DNA of 64,000 nt from NCBI GenBank assembly GCA_033725935.1, contig MU867109.1:1-64000 (forward strand). The letters are read 5' to 3'. Position numbers and translations under genes: made by a program. Source of the DNA: Cladorrhinum sp. PSN259 (Eukaryota > Ascomycota > Sordariomycetes > Sordariales > Podosporaceae). The notes below the pieces were generated by a model. That model was not told the DNA's origin, did no database searches, and saw only the letters and a program-made list of their open reading frames with translations. Below are positions 33,796 through 44,970 of the stretch, piece by piece. Within the stretch, counting starts at the first letter, position 1; every line of letters starts with the position of its first letter.

Positions 33796-36700
33796 TCAAG
33801 GATCAGAGCCCTCTGGCCCAGTCGCAGTCTTCAACAACGTCCTGAGACTGACCATCTCCCTCCTCAACCTCGCATTCTCCTTCTTCACCCTTGCCGTCTC
33901 CTCGCTGTTCTCCTTGAGCTTGACCATCAGTTCCTCTTTATCGTCCCTGCCTTTCCCCTTGAGGGCCTTGACGATCTTCCCAAGCTCAGAATTAAACTTT
34001 TCGTAGATCAACTCATTCTCCGCAGTCGCCTCCTTGTACAACTGATCGATAGCCTTGACCTTGGCCTCAGTTGCCTTGAGGGTAGCCTCCATGTCGCGCT
34101 GCAAGGTGGCGTGTCGTTCCTCGATATCTGCAATAACCTGTGGTATGCTGTCCTCGAGGGCCTTGACGGCAGTGGATAACATGCGGATGTCGATCGTCGC
34201 GGAGCGGGGAAGCGAGGAGTTTACCTTGGCCATGTCCTCGGAGATGCGGGTGAGTTCAGTCTGAAGTGAAGTATCAATCTCTTCGACCGCCTTCTTCTCG
34301 GATTGCAGACGCTCGCGCAACTTTTGGGGAGACTGGAGTCGAAGCTTCTGGGGACCTGTTCCTGGAGGCTTCCCTGCACTGGTTGGGGGACGCAGGGGCG
34401 TGTCGGGAATCGGGAGACGAGAAGAGGGCCTAAGGGTTGGGATCTGAGACATAGTGATGTTCTTAGCACGTATCCTGTGTTGTGTCGACTTGGCGGTTTC
34501 CGGTGTCTGTGGTACCTGGGGTTCCTCGGAGGGGAGTTCCTCGTTTTCCTTTTGCCTGGATGAGCGAAGGGACGCTGTCGCTGACGGTGGGCTCACTGGT
34601 ATCTTGGAAGGAGACAATGGGGGCCTGTTTGGGTAGATTAGAGACGTCGGCCTGGGTGCGGAGTTGAACTTCTCGGCTGTTTGTTGCCGGTTGATGCGGA
34701 GCGGCATGGTAGGGGGCTCGGCTTCCTCTATCGATGCGGTTGCCATTAGGGTCTTCAAGTCCGAAAGGGAGCTGCGTCGCTTCTTCTTCAGGGCCTTTGG
34801 TTCCGGGATCTCGATTTCATGGGGTTCTCCGATTGTCTCTAATAACCTGTGTGAGCTTGCTGGACGGTACTCAATGTCATCAAAGGCGCCGGCAACCGGT
34901 GGGCGGTCGCGCGACGCTGGGCGCCGGAGTCTGTTGTATGTGGGATGGTGTCCCATATCGATAGACTTTGATCTGCTGGCTTTGGAGAGACTGGAACTCT
35001 CTACGGGTGCTGAGTGCTTACTGCTGTGCTTACTCAACGTCCTCCACACCGATGGCCTTTCGTCGTTATTCTTGCTGTTTTGTCGTAGCAGAGTGTCGAA
35101 TCCAAACTTCCTCCGGAGAGAAGAAGTATTTGAGTTTACCGATCCGGTATGCGATTTTTGGCTGCGGCTGCTTGGATTTAGCGACTCGAACGACTTGTTG
35201 AGAAGATGCATGCTGGCAACCAGCGCATTCTCCTCAAAAAGTCGATCGCAGTCCTCGACCATGCGGTCAAGGAGGTGAATATAGTTCGGTGCTGTATCAT
35301 CATCTACCAGCAACTCGGCGAAGGCGAGTGTCAACGCGCCCCTATCGCCGTCGTTCGAACACCCATCCAAGAGATCCGCCAGAAGCTTGATCAAGGCTGT
35401 GAAGGCGCGGCGGTTTTGAGGAGCCATGTCGCTAAAGATAAAGCGAACAAAGTCGGCAAAGTCCCCTACGACCTTCTTAGCCGCGCGGACCTGAAGAGCT
35501 TCGAGCGCATGTTTGGTCATGATAGGCCCTATCTGCTCACGCCATGCAATCCGAACAAACTTCTCGAATGCTGCGAATATTACCTCGGTCCCCAACTCGG
35601 ATGCCGAATCTAGATCAAAAGGAAACTCTATTAGCCTGTTGTAAAGGTCATTGATTGCCAGCTCGTCGGCCATGGATCTGTTGAGGAGGGTGCGGCCAAT
35701 GAAGTAACCCTTACGCGCCTGCATATTGGCCACGTAACCGGTGAACGTTTGCTCCAGACGCACAAGGGGATTTTCTGGGCGTTCTTCCTCCATGGTGATT
35801 CGAGGAATGTCTCTGTCCCTGATGGAGCCAGATAATACCTTGGGAAGATCCCGGCTGCTCATTGAGCGAGGTTTGTCTGACATGGTCCGTCTATGTCTCG
35901 AGCCATTGAGCGATCCGTTTTCAACCACCGCGTTGGTGGATGAGGAGCTGCCCCCCACCAGGAGATTTGAGATCATCTTGACGGGAGAGGAATTGAGAAA
36001 CGACCTTGAGCTACTCTTCTCCACCTTGGCTACAATGTTAAGTGCTCGGAGAACCTTGGTATAATATGAAACCAAGGCCGGGACGAGCTTTGTGTTAGCC
36101 ACGTTGAACTGTGTGCTCAGTAACTGAACAATTCTCCGCGAGACGGTCGGCAAAAAGTCCTCGAGGGCAATATCATCGCTAAACTTCTTGCCGTTTAGGC
36201 CCATCGTATTCATTGATATCCTGCGCATGTCACCGCACTTGACCTCTACGACAATCTCGACCCCGTAATGCCCAACGGGCGCTCCCTTGGTGCCTTTTTC
36301 GTTGTCCAGTACAATTCGGATTGCTGCCGGTTCTTTCCGCCCTTCAACAAGATGATGGGCGCCCTCCTGGAAAACCGCCGCATGCAGCCCAAAGTTGCTG
36401 CCATCCATCTTGATGGACCTGAGTGTCCAGGTAGGCTCCTCCCTCTCCTGTTCGGAGAATCTACCCTCTATTCGGGCTTTCACGATATCATCACTCCACT
36501 TCGCCGCCCTGCCCTCATAGTGCTCCCGGAGCAAGAAACACCTCGAAGTGATTGCTTTGCTGGTAAAATATTCCCCAGCACTGGCCCCCTTCATCTCCTG
36601 TGTCGATGTCATCCAAATGAGCCTGCCGTCCTGCGACTCGGTGAAGCGCAAATCGGCCAGATTGTGCCAGCCAGTGAATGCGAATTCCCAAGTGCCTTGT

Positions 36701-38394
36701 CCACCAGCGGCGTTGGTCATGGCCGCTAAGAGTCCAGCCGTTGAAGGCTTATCGATCTCTTTCAGAAAATCGCGTCCTGTAATCCCAGAGTTGGTTTTCT
36801 TCTGCAGAATGACGATCATGTCGGAAAAGAGGAGGAGAAGGCCGGGTCTGTCTGGTACGATGGCATCTGGCGACCCGTCAACGTAGGGGGCTGCAAGTTC
36901 GACAAAATCAACAGCCAATATTAGTCGTCCCTGTGGCTCCAAATCCGCCGGCCAGCATTCCACCATTGTGCGGAGACGATTGGTAATATGCGGCTTATCT
37001 GGAAGGGGTTCGTCCATGGAGCAAATGTTGGTGATGATGTCTCTGGCACGGAGGAGAACTTGCAGCGCTGGATGTGTTATTGGGAGGCAGGAAATTATCT
37101 GGTCGATAAACAAGTTGTACCTGGGAAGCCTCTGAACCGGTTCTATGAGCAAAGAACGGATTGTCTGCTCGCCCGTCTGAGCTACTCGCTGCCGGAAAGT
37201 CGATTGCTGGTCCATGAATGAGTTCAGCAGCCGAGGGAAGTTTTGACTTGCCCGGATGTAATCCTGGTAACACTCTGTAAATTTGGGAAACCATTCCAAA
37301 AATAAACGGGCCATTGCCAGCGCACCACTTGGATCCTTGTATTTGTTGGGGCTGCTCATTCCAGACCTCATGCTTGTAGGAAACGGGACCTCCATGTCCT
37401 TCATGGCCTCCTCCTCGCTGTCGTCCATAACGCGGCGAAGCTCTTCCATGAATTCGGTGTTGACCTTGAGGATCGCTTCTGCCGATTTGGGAAACAACTT
37501 CTCAACCTCTTCCTCGGATGGACTGATGCTTCCGGCAGACCGCTGTTTTGCGTTTCGGTAGAAGTCGGCGGCAATAGTGTTGACAAGCTCATTAAGCTTC
37601 AACACGTAACGCTCCTCGGTATCCACCAATTCTCCCATCTTCATCCGCAGGTCGACCTTTTGATTCTTGGAAAACGACTTGCTCCGGTTGAGGGATGTTG
37701 GTCTCGACGGCGCTCGCCTAAGTTTGGAAGTCGGCAAAAATACTGGCTCTCCAAACAGCTTTACCAGCGGTGTGTAACCGCCATACTGTCGCAAAGTCGG
37801 GTCCAAAATGTCGTCCTCATCGTCTGGCACCTCTTCCAAATCGTCATTTTCCAGCGGAACAATCGAACCGGGAGGTAAGACTAAATCGATATCACCGCTG
37901 CTAATATGCTGGGTCTGAAGCGCATCCTCGAGAGTCTCTATTATCTCGTACGTATTCTCGGCCTGGATGGCCGTCTTCGCAAGATCGGCCGCATGTTGCT
38001 CGGTAAAAAGCTCGGGTGCTGAACCTGGTGGCTTGGTGCGCGTTGGGTACAGCGTCTTTAAGTAGCTTTTGACCGCATCTGGAAGCTCTGTGAAGTACTT
38101 GTACAAAGCAAAAGCTAGTCCCCTGCACACCTCATCCCCCTGAAACTCGCGCGGGAGGTGTGCGACGACGCTGTAGGACGACGAATTCGGCGAGACGGTA
38201 ATGCGCGGGAAGGATCTAAAGCCGGCCGGACTGTAAATGTGCACTTGAATGCGGGAGCTGTTGAGTGTGTAATTCGCGGTGGTTGATGGGCCGTGGAAAA
38301 CGAGGACTGGAAGATTGCCGAGTAAGGGGTCGCTGGCATAGTAAAGAGTGAGGTGCTCTGGCGAGAGCGCCAGCTCCTCCGTGACACGAACCAT
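33796..38394 (-). CDS. bud3: BUD3-like Rho guanine-nucleotide exchange factor
   Basis: Intron-free gene of 1532 aa from the ATG at 38394 (MVRVTEELALSPEH). The unique N-terminal domain spans about 1-240. The DH (RhoGEF) domain spans about 250-460: MGELVDTEERYVLKLNELV is the first helix and LLIEPVQRLPRYNLFI the last conserved helix. Directly after come ECWPADLEPQGR and LLLLFSDMIVILQ, the BUD3-type region in place of a classical PH domain. Around residues 890-1090 a helical RhoGAP-like segment ends with NRRAFTALIKLLADLL. The C-terminus has a Pro/Ser-rich linker and a long coiled coil (about 1390-1520). In filamentous fungi BUD3 activates Rho4 at septation sites. The same role is inferred here. 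Confidence 0.82.
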   Translation of the reverse strand: MVRVTEELALSPEHLTLYYASDPLLGNLPVLVFHGPSTTANYTLNSSRIQVHIYSPAGFRSFPRITVSPNSSSYSVVAHLPREFQGDEVCRGLAFALYKYFTELPDAVKSYLKTLYPTRTKPPGSAPELFTEQHAADLAKTAIQAENTYEIIETLEDALQTQHISSGDIDLVLPPGSIVPLENDDLEEVPDDEDDILDPTLRQYGGYTPLVKLFGEPVFLPTSKLRRAPSRPTSLNRSKSFSKNQKVDLRMKMGELVDTEERYVLKLNELVNTIAADFYRNAKQRSAGSISPSEEEVEKLFPKSAEAILKVNTEFMEELRRVMDDSEEEAMKDMEVPFPTSMRSGMSSPNKYKDPSGALAMARLFLEWFPKFTECYQDYIRASQNFPRLLNSFMDQQSTFRQRVAQTGEQTIRSLLIEPVQRLPRYNLFIDQIISCLPITHPALQVLLRARDIITNICSMDEPLPDKPHITNRLRTMVECWPADLEPQGRLILAVDFVELAAPYVDGSPDAIVPDRPGLLLLFSDMIVILQKKTNSGITGRDFLKEIDKPSTAGLLAAMTNAAGGQGTWEFAFTGWHNLADLRFTESQDGRLIWMTSTQEMKGASAGEYFTSKAITSRCFLLREHYEGRAAKWSDDIVKARIEGRFSEQEREEPTWTLRSIKMDGSNFGLHAAVFQEGAHHLVEGRKEPAAIRIVLDNEKGTKGAPVGHYGVEIVVEVKCGDMRRISMNTMGLNGKKFSDDIALEDFLPTVSRRIVQLLSTQFNVANTKLVPALVSYYTKVLRALNIVAKVEKSSSRSFLNSSPVKMISNLLVGGSSSSTNAVVENGSLNGSRHRRTMSDKPRSMSSRDLPKVLSGSIRDRDIPRITMEEERPENPLVRLEQTFTGYVANMQARKGYFIGRTLLNRSMADELAINDLYNRLIEFPFDLDSASELGTEVIFAAFEKFVRIAWREQIGPIMTKHALEALQVRAAKKVVGDFADFVRFIFSDMAPQNRRAFTALIKLLADLLDGCSNDGDRGALTLAFAELLVDDDTAPNYIHLLDRMVEDCDRLFEENALVASMHLLNKSFESLNPSSRSQKSHTGSVNSNTSSLRRKFGFDTLLRQNSKNNDERPSVWRTLSKHSSKHSAPVESSSLSKASRSKSIDMGHHPTYNRLRRPASRDRPPVAGAFDDIEYRPASSHRLLETIGEPHEIEIPEPKALKKKRRSSLSDLKTLMATASIEEAEPPTMPLRINRQQTAEKFNSAPRPTSLIYPNRPPLSPSKIPVSPPSATASLRSSRQKENEELPSEEPQVPQTPETAKSTQHRIRAKNITMSQIPTLRPSSRLPIPDTPLRPPTSAGKPPGTGPQKLRLQSPQKLRERLQSEKKAVEEIDTSLQTELTRISEDMAKVNSSLPRSATIDIRMLSTAVKALEDSIPQVIADIEERHATLQRDMEATLKATEAKVKAIDQLYKEATAENELIYEKFNSELGKIVKALKGKGRDDKEELMVKLKENSEETARVKKENARLRREMVSLRTLLKTATGPEGSDP

Positions 38395-39300
38395 GGCCGT
38401 ATCAATTGGCCGCGATCATGGCGGTTTGGGGTGAATTAGATGAAAGTACGCGCAGGGAGGGTCGTAGAAGGTAGAGAGATGAGGTCGGTCGGTCGTTGGG
38501 TTCGGTGGACTTTGATAGATGGCTGGTCTTTTGGATCGACGCCGTGTAGCGCGAAAAGTAAACAAGGTCCGGACGGCAAAGCTGCAGGACCTCGCGCAGC
38601 AGCGATGCTGATGGGCGCTGAGCAAACGGGTGTCCGGTGCTGCAGGTTCAAGGGCAGGCTGGGAACGGGTTTGCCTTTGGTGCAGCTGCTGGCGCCGTTC
38701 GGCGCGAAAAAAACAAGGCGCACGCGCGATCGAATAACAACCTAGAACCCTGAAAAGCACCAGTAAAACCACCCAAGACCTTGGACACGGTGAGGAGATG
38801 TTGAAGAATTGCGTCACCAAGTTCCAGAACGCAAAAAGGAAGAACAAGATGGAATAAGAAACAGCCAAAACCCAATTCGAAACCCCGCAATGGTCGAACG
38901 TGGAATTTCTGGAGATGGGGGAAAAGTTGGGGGTTGGATCGGGCGGCCGGGACTCGGGAATTAATTCACTTGATGAACCTCTCTGGCAAGCTGACAGCGG
39001 TGAAATATCCCCAGCCCCTCGAGCTTGGGCCAGCTGGTGAACAGCTCGTTGATTGCCAAGCAATATGAAACAGGATAAGCTTGGCAACCTTTAAGATATA
39101 GATCCCTGTCGGATCGCCGTTGGCGGGGTATCCCCCGACCGCAGAAACGGCAAAACCCAAAACAACGGAAGGGATGGGGGGCGGGATCGTCCAAGACGTT
39201 GGACGCCAAGCTCGATTATCTCAACGATCTACCTAGGGTAGTTTTTGAGCGGACAGTTTCCGAGAGTCTTGATAATTGACACACCATACTTGTTGCACAG

Positions 39301-39420
39301 ACATGTACGGTACATGTGCTTCCCTCGTGGTGGCAAGCTGTCAGAGCACGAAATGTCAAGCTCGGATCAAATTTCATATTCAAGTTGTATTGTACATACA
39401 TACACATGTACTGTACATGT
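39301..39420. repeat. Pair of 17-bp palindromes ACATGTAC-N-GTACATGT
   Basis: ACATGTACGGTACATGT lies at 39301-39317 and ACATGTACTGTACATGT at 39404-39420. Each is a perfect 8+8 palindrome around one variable base; their starts are 103 bp apart. Related GTACATGT words occur near 27848 and 27916. They could be dimeric protein-binding sites or scattered genomic palindromes; no function is established. Confidence 0.6.
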
Positions 39421-40197
39421 ACAGATGTCAAAATAGTGCTGTCATTAACTATCGAACATCATGTCGAGCGGAATCAATCATTACCAGTCCACTGCTTGAT
39501 GATCGAGCCGGAAATAAAAACACGGAAGTATCACAGAGTACTTGTACTCGCGGATGTCCAAATATGCCTGTGTCAGGTTTAGTACGCCCCTGATAGGACA
39601 AGTTATGTCATATCTGGACTGCCGTAGTGCATTCCTATTTGAGCCCTTCTATGTAGGTAGGTGACAACACATTGAGGACCTCCTAGGTCTTTCTAAAACC
39701 CGTATTCTCTATCACTTATAATCAAAACGGATGATTAAGGAAGGAAAAGTTTTGTTACGATCTGCTGGCTACAGTTTGAGCATGTTAATGGTATCCATGT
39801 CACCCAGAGCCTGCGGAACTCGCGGAACAAGTAACCTAACTACTTTCAAGTTGCAAGGGAGAGGATCTCGATCGCTTGGCATATCCGGTCTGTTCGATAA
39901 GCCCGACCCTTTTCTTATCGGCATCAGCGTACTACAGTCCTGAAGGAATCGGTACGGATATATAACTTTGGTGTCTTCAACAACAGCAATTAACGAAAAA
40001 GGAATTCAAACGTAAAACACGCCACACTCTGAGAAGCCTTCAACGAAGACTCTGCCACGACCTCCTATTTAACCTCGACCTCGGACTCCACAGCCTCAGG
40101 CTCTCTCCCCAAGTCTGTCGTCGATTTTATTCTTAGAGCAACCGTCCCGGACTACGTATACAAAGCCGCCCAAGGGTCCTTCCGACCGCGCTAAAAT

Positions 40198-40287
40198 TGA
40201 CAAGATCTCAAAGAGAACAACGTCAACGTTATCGACTTTGCCGATTCTTCTTCCACAAGCACTACTTCTACTCCACCAAGCAGCAAA
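40198..40287 (+). pseudogene. Decayed extra repeat upstream of the 40-kb repeat protein
   Basis: Directly before the ATG at 40288, and in the same frame from 40201, the text QDLKENNVNVIDFADSSS can be read. It matches the two repeats inside the protein (DLKENNIEVIDFG, DLKGNNVSVIDFG). One base is missing in the ATTGACA-AGATCTC part relative to the intact copy, and TAA/TGA stops lie just upstream. A still weaker copy (SVVDFI) may exist at about 40118. The ancestral protein was probably longer, or an upstream exon exists that I cannot define. Confidence 0.5.
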
Positions 40288-41381
40288 ATGAGCGGCGAAT
40301 CCTCACGCTACCACAATCTTCTTCCTTCCACGACTTACAACGCCGATTCAGCTTCTACTGCCTCATCTACACCAACCACGCTTCCAAAGACTTCAAGGCC
40401 GACTATTCTAGAGCCCCGGGCACCTAAACGGAGAGTAGCAATTGATACGTCTCGTAGAATTGCCCGCGACAAGAGGCTTCGGGAGGAGAATCTACAAAGG
40501 GAAAAAGACAAAGCTGAGCAGGAGCAGATTGACAGGGATCTCAAGGAAAACAACATCGAGGTCATTGATTTCGGTTCCGAGGCATATCAGAAGCAGAAAG
40601 ACCGAGCTGAACTCGAACAAATCAGCAAAGATCTCAAGGGGAATAACGTTAGCGTTATCGATTTTGGTGCCGAGCCTTCCACCAATACTACTACTACAAA
40701 GTAAGACGGCGAAGTCGCACGATGAACAACTCAATACCACCCAGTATCCGACGACAGTTGACGTCTGAGAGTTATCCAAACACGCCTTCGTCAGTCATAA
40801 TTACACGTAAACTATCTACGGTCACGCCTAATTCTTCAACGCTTACGCCCTCTTATTCCATAACCATGCCTTCTTCATTTTCCGATACGCCTGCCTCATC
40901 TACGGCTACGCCTCCTGTATCTACACCTACGCCTCCTGTATCTACACCTACGCCTCCTGTATCTACACCTACGCCTCCTGTATCTACACCTACGCCTATA
41001 TCATCAACAGGCAGGCCTACACTATCTATGGCTATGCCCTCCTCATCTACCGTTACGCCTGCATTATCTACCGCTACCCCTACATTTTCTACGACGATGC
41101 CTAGTTCATCCCCCGTCACACCCTCTTCATCTTTCACCACAGCCACAGTTGACACCAGCTACCTCCTCCCATACGACAGCCAAGCCAGGAAAGAAAACAA
41201 AGACCGCGGCCTAACGAGGTATGGCTTCTCCAAGGCTGCGGCGTACGCTGTGTACGACAGTGTAGACGCGCAAGAGATTGGGCCGGCCGCTCACCAGGCT
41301 AGGCTGAGGGAGAATGGGATTTTGAGTCGGGATTTTGCTCTTGAAGGGGGTTCCTCAGCAGGTAGGAATTTGAAAAAGTAG
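40288..41381 (+). CDS. Lineage-restricted repeat protein, unknown function
   Basis: Proposed two-exon model: 40288-40700 and 40745-41381, 349 aa. The 44-nt intron begins with GTAAGA exactly at the TAA stop of the first frame and ends with CCCAG. It joins the two otherwise separate open frames in phase. The first half is Ser/Thr-rich, then has two copies of a roughly 27-aa charged repeat ending in VIDFG (about residues 72-128). The second half has heptad-like Ser/Thr/Pro repeats, including four exact PPVSTPT units. It ends with a different, folded-looking segment (NKDRGLTRYGFSKAAAYAVY, then an Ala/Arg helix). No known domain was recognised. The alternative is two short unrelated frames; the short intron keeps confidence moderate. 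Confidence 0.5.
40911..40994 (+). repeat. Four exact 21-bp tandem repeats
   Basis: CCTCCTGTATCTACACCTACG repeats four times without change from 40911 to 40994 and encodes PPVSTPT. It sits inside a longer, degenerate series of 21-nt units (about 40830-41130) with the residue pattern S-S-T-x-T-P-x. The lack of any base change points to recent expansion. Confidence 0.9.
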
Positions 41382-42821
41382 AATTGAGGAAATGGGATAC
41401 TGCAGTGCTGCCTATTGGAAGGATTTCTCTCGCTCCCGGGCCGAGTCTCTTTTCTTTTTTTCTTTTTTTGGGTTGGTTGATGTTTCAGTCACGAGTTTGT
41501 ATTGTGCATGTTTTTTTTATTTGCTTCGCATCATTTTATTGGTAATGTATAATGATAAGTACTTTTTTGCTTAATGTAATGGAATTATATCAAGAAAGCG
41601 TCCCGCCACACAACTTTACTCACGTAGGTATGGCAGTACATCTCACGCCCAAGATTTTCTTGTACCAAGCAGCAACCACCGCAAGTTCAACAAAATGAAA
41701 TCACAGTCTAGCAAAGACATATACTGATTAATTCATTCGTCTTTTATTTTTCCAAGTCCAGTCCTGAAATGAATGGTTTGGGTCGTTGGTCTTTTGTTGT
41801 AAAAGCAGGTGAGAAGAGACTAGGTATATTTCTAGGTATGGGAGAGAGCCTTCGTTTTTTTCGAGGCAGGCAGTTACTAATGCTTCACACAGTGAGCCTT
41901 CCGAGCCCTTGCCAAACTCAAGGAAGAATGGCATCGGCGCCGTGTCAGCTCGGTCCAACACTTTGCCGGTTCGCGGCCGGGTTGAAGCAGCTGGAATGAC
42001 AGGCCAAAGCAGGGCCATCCCTCGTGACTCGCGGTCTCAGAAACCCACGATTCGGTGCTCCCAGCGCAGGCGCGGGGGAGCCGAAATGAGTACTATAACT
42101 CCGAGGATGTTCACGGAAAGATGGGGTTTAGATTCGGGCCGCATCAACGTGAAAAATATGTCTGAAAGGGTATAGCACCCAGTATCCATTCTTGGCCAGG
42201 TTCCCCGGGCCTCACTACCGAAATCCACATGCAATCTAATAACACTATGGTTACACAAGCACCTCGTATGACACAGTCAGCATACCCACACCCGACGACC
42301 CGAAGGTAAGAAGATGCGAGGTCACATCTCAATTGGGCTATTACAAAACAGACCGAAATGTCACAAATGCAGTTTTCTTGGTGAATACCTAAAGACCAGC
42401 CAGAAACCAGTTTCACGGACATTTGGAACGTGAAGGTACATATGCGCTGACATGGGCTGTACATTAACAAAACTCGAAAAACTTGGTATTTAGTTTAACT
42501 AAACAAGTATTAGAGCTGATGTGATGCCGAGATTACTGTACATACTACTTGACTGCAATAAAAAGGCGAACTATTGATTCTCCCCGGGCTCCTTGGCATT
42601 TCTTCACGGGCCACATGATGTAACCGAATCAGCTCACTCAGCCCCCGCATCCGACCTACTCTGCCGAAATGCAAAGTTCTTTGGTAGCAAATAAATATGT
42701 CGTGTGACGTAGTTCGCTCATGTAGGCTGACGAGGCTGGGAACCATGGATCCCTTGGGCAATGTGATAAAGATCAGAAGGGCCGCAGGCGACAGAGGACA
42801 TGCGAACAAGCCCGAGCAACA
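41382..42821. other. Intergenic, 1.4 kb
   Basis: No gene was recognised on either strand. The part before 42822 should hold the promoter of the FAD monooxygenase. T-rich runs near 41455-41520 may be the 3' UTR of the 40-kb gene. Confidence 0.5.
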
Positions 42822-44182
42822 ATGCCAGTCTCAACCCCTTTCAAGATCGCCATCATAGGCGGCGGCATCACTGGACTCACAACTGCTCTCTTTCTCCAGC
42901 ACTTCTGTGGGCGCCACAAGGCCGATATCAAAGTCGACGTCTACGAGCAAGCAGAATCATACCGCGACATTGGCGCCGGCATCATCATCGGAGTGAACGC
43001 CGCAAAGCTGCTTCACACAATCGGAGTCGGCCACACAGTCAACGCCATCGCTGGCTCAAAGGACGGTGTGTGGTTCACCTTGAGACGATGGGATAACGGC
43101 CAGGAGATCACGACAATCTATTCGCACGACAATGCAGATATTCGACAAGCAGCAGTGTCGAGAGCCAGGCTACTTAAAGTGCTGCTGATGTTCATCAAAG
43201 AACGCAAGACGGCAGAGCTGCATACGAGCAAGAAGTTCCTGTCTGTTGAGGTAGGTAACAAGAATGTTTCTCCAAGGTCCTCAGGAGCACAGAGACTCAC
43301 TGGTATTTCTAGGATCTTGGACACTTGAGCAGGATCAAATTCACAGATGGCACTTTTGCTGAAGCAAACCTCGTTCTCGGGTGTGACGGCACTCACTCGG
43401 CCGTTCGACGACAGTTTGTTCACGACAAAGCGGTGTACGCAGGGAAGATCGTCTATAGAGGTTTAATCTCCATGTCTGAGGTCACACCAATCTGGTCCCC
43501 GCCATCGTACTCGTCCATGTGGATCGGTCGCGGTAAGCACCTAGTCATGTACCCAATTGACAGAAACAAGACGCTCAGCTTTGTTCTTTGCGTCACCCAG
43601 GACGAAGATAAATTAGGCGATCTGAAAGAAAGTTGGTCGACCACCTGTGACCCAAAGGAGCTACAGGACCAATTCAGCGATGGCAACGACTTTGTTTGCC
43701 AAGTTTTGGCCTTGGCGCAAGACGGGCCGTCTAAATGGGCCATTCATGACCGCGAACCCATAGCGAACTGGACTTTCCACAATGGAAAAGCTGTGTTGTT
43801 GGGAGATGCAGCGCACCCCATGGTTCCCCATCAAGCAGTAGGAGCCGGACAAGGGATCGAGGACGGTTATATTCTTTCAAAGGCATTAGCTGACCATCTC
43901 GATCGATTGTCTTCTGGCGAGAGCATCCTCACCGGCCTCAAAGACTGGATGCATCTTTATCAACAAGTGCAAATGCCAAGGGCTTCGGAGGTCCAAAATG
44001 CGAGCAGAGATACTGGCCGCCTGTGCCACTTGACGGCCCCAGTGATGGAGGGAAAGACATTGGAAGACAGTCTTCAAACTCTTGTGGAGACGCTTCAGGA
44101 GCGATTGCAAAGAGTTTGGAGCGAAGATCTTGATGATTTGTACCAGAAAGTGAAAGCAAAGACGGAAAGCTTGGAGCTCTAA
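42822..44182 (+). CDS. FAD-dependent monooxygenase, salicylate-hydroxylase type
   Basis: Two exons, 42822-43250 and 43313-44182, 432 aa; GTAGGT donor, TTCTAG acceptor, phase 0. The N-terminal Rossmann motif is IAIIGGGITGL (GxGxxG at residues 13-18). The acidic ribose-binding end of the second strand is VDVYEQ, then the DIGAGI segment. Exon 2 carries GCDGTHS (about 165-171, the DG motif) and GDAAHPMVPHQAVGAG (about 306-321, the second FAD-binding motif). This is the class A flavoprotein aromatic hydroxylase fold; NAD(P)H and O2 are the likely co-substrates and the substrate is unknown. No polyketide, transporter or regulator gene sits beside it, so it does not look like part of a metabolite cluster. 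A catabolic role on salicylate-like compounds is only inference. Confidence 0.88.
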
Positions 44183-44970
44183 CGTTGGGGAAAAGAACAG
44201 AAAGATAACATGGCTAAAACAAAGTTACAGCCTCACAATTATCTTTATCAAGGTAGCCATGTCGTACGCAGCATCGTTTCTTCGCGACTCTTTACTTTGA
44301 AAAGTGCCTTTTATCATTGTTGTTAGTTTCGAAGACGGGTGGTTTCAACCCGCATTTTATGTATTAGGTCCGGCGAATGGGTCATGGCCTCGGAAAGAGA
44401 GGTGTCCGTTCGAGTCACAGACACAACGGAGTAAAAGCCCCTCCTCCCTCAAAATAAAATTCGTTTTCATCTTTTTTACCGCCTTCCTGTGGTCGCTGGC
44501 TTATTTCCCCTCTCCAACCCTCTTTACTTGAAAGTGGTCAATGCGCTAACATTACACACTGCTTCCTTGAATGGAGCGCTGTCTATCGTTGAAAGCCGCT
44601 TGCTAAAGTATATACTTTTCTATCTGTCAATCCATTAATCAAAACAATTCCCACCCGATCCGGAAACTCGACTTACACGCCTTTCACCCATGATAAGAAG
44701 AGGTTAGGGAAACGGGAAGATCCCGCAAATCTCCACAATTTGCCGGTCGATCCCCAGGTCCAAGGCAAATTGGCCCGGGGTGCACGACACTAAATTTAGC
44801 GCCCGCTGTCACCTGTCATCGCGTCAAATCCAATTCCCACTTCACCTTTCCCACCGTGCGACGACGCGACGCGGTGACATCAGAGCAGCAGCCCATCCAT
44901 TCACCCATCCATCCTTCCATCCAAAACCAGCATCACCAAACACATATAACCCACCCCTCCCAAAAAAAAA
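44183..44970. other. Intergenic, about 0.8 kb
   Basis: This region lies between the monooxygenase and the Dcc1-like gene. CATCCATCC-type pyrimidine-rich sequence at about 44895-44925 and an A10 tract immediately before the ATG form the leader of the next gene. No other gene is supported. Confidence 0.5.

Larger units (their letters stand above)
38395..40287. other. Intergenic, 1.9 kb
   Basis: The part near 38395 is the promoter of the BUD3-like gene, GC-rich up to about 38960. The remainder holds two 17-bp palindromes (separate entry), CTACCTAGG/GTAGGTAGG words, and from about 40025 a decayed coding-like stretch leading into the repeat protein. No intact gene is supported. Confidence 0.5.

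Noticed and set aside
38416..39087. 223-codon minus-strand frame upstream of the BUD3-like gene
   Set aside because: No domain, compositionally odd, and overlapped by other frames; it fits promoter/leader sequence better.
40853..41155. Minus-strand open frame with Gly-Val-Asp heptads
   Set aside because: It is the antisense reading of the Ser/Thr/Pro 21-bp repeats; repeats of length divisible by three keep several frames open.
44380..44430. GTTCGAGTC resembling a tRNA T-loop
   Set aside because: The T-stem does not pair and no acceptor stem is present.
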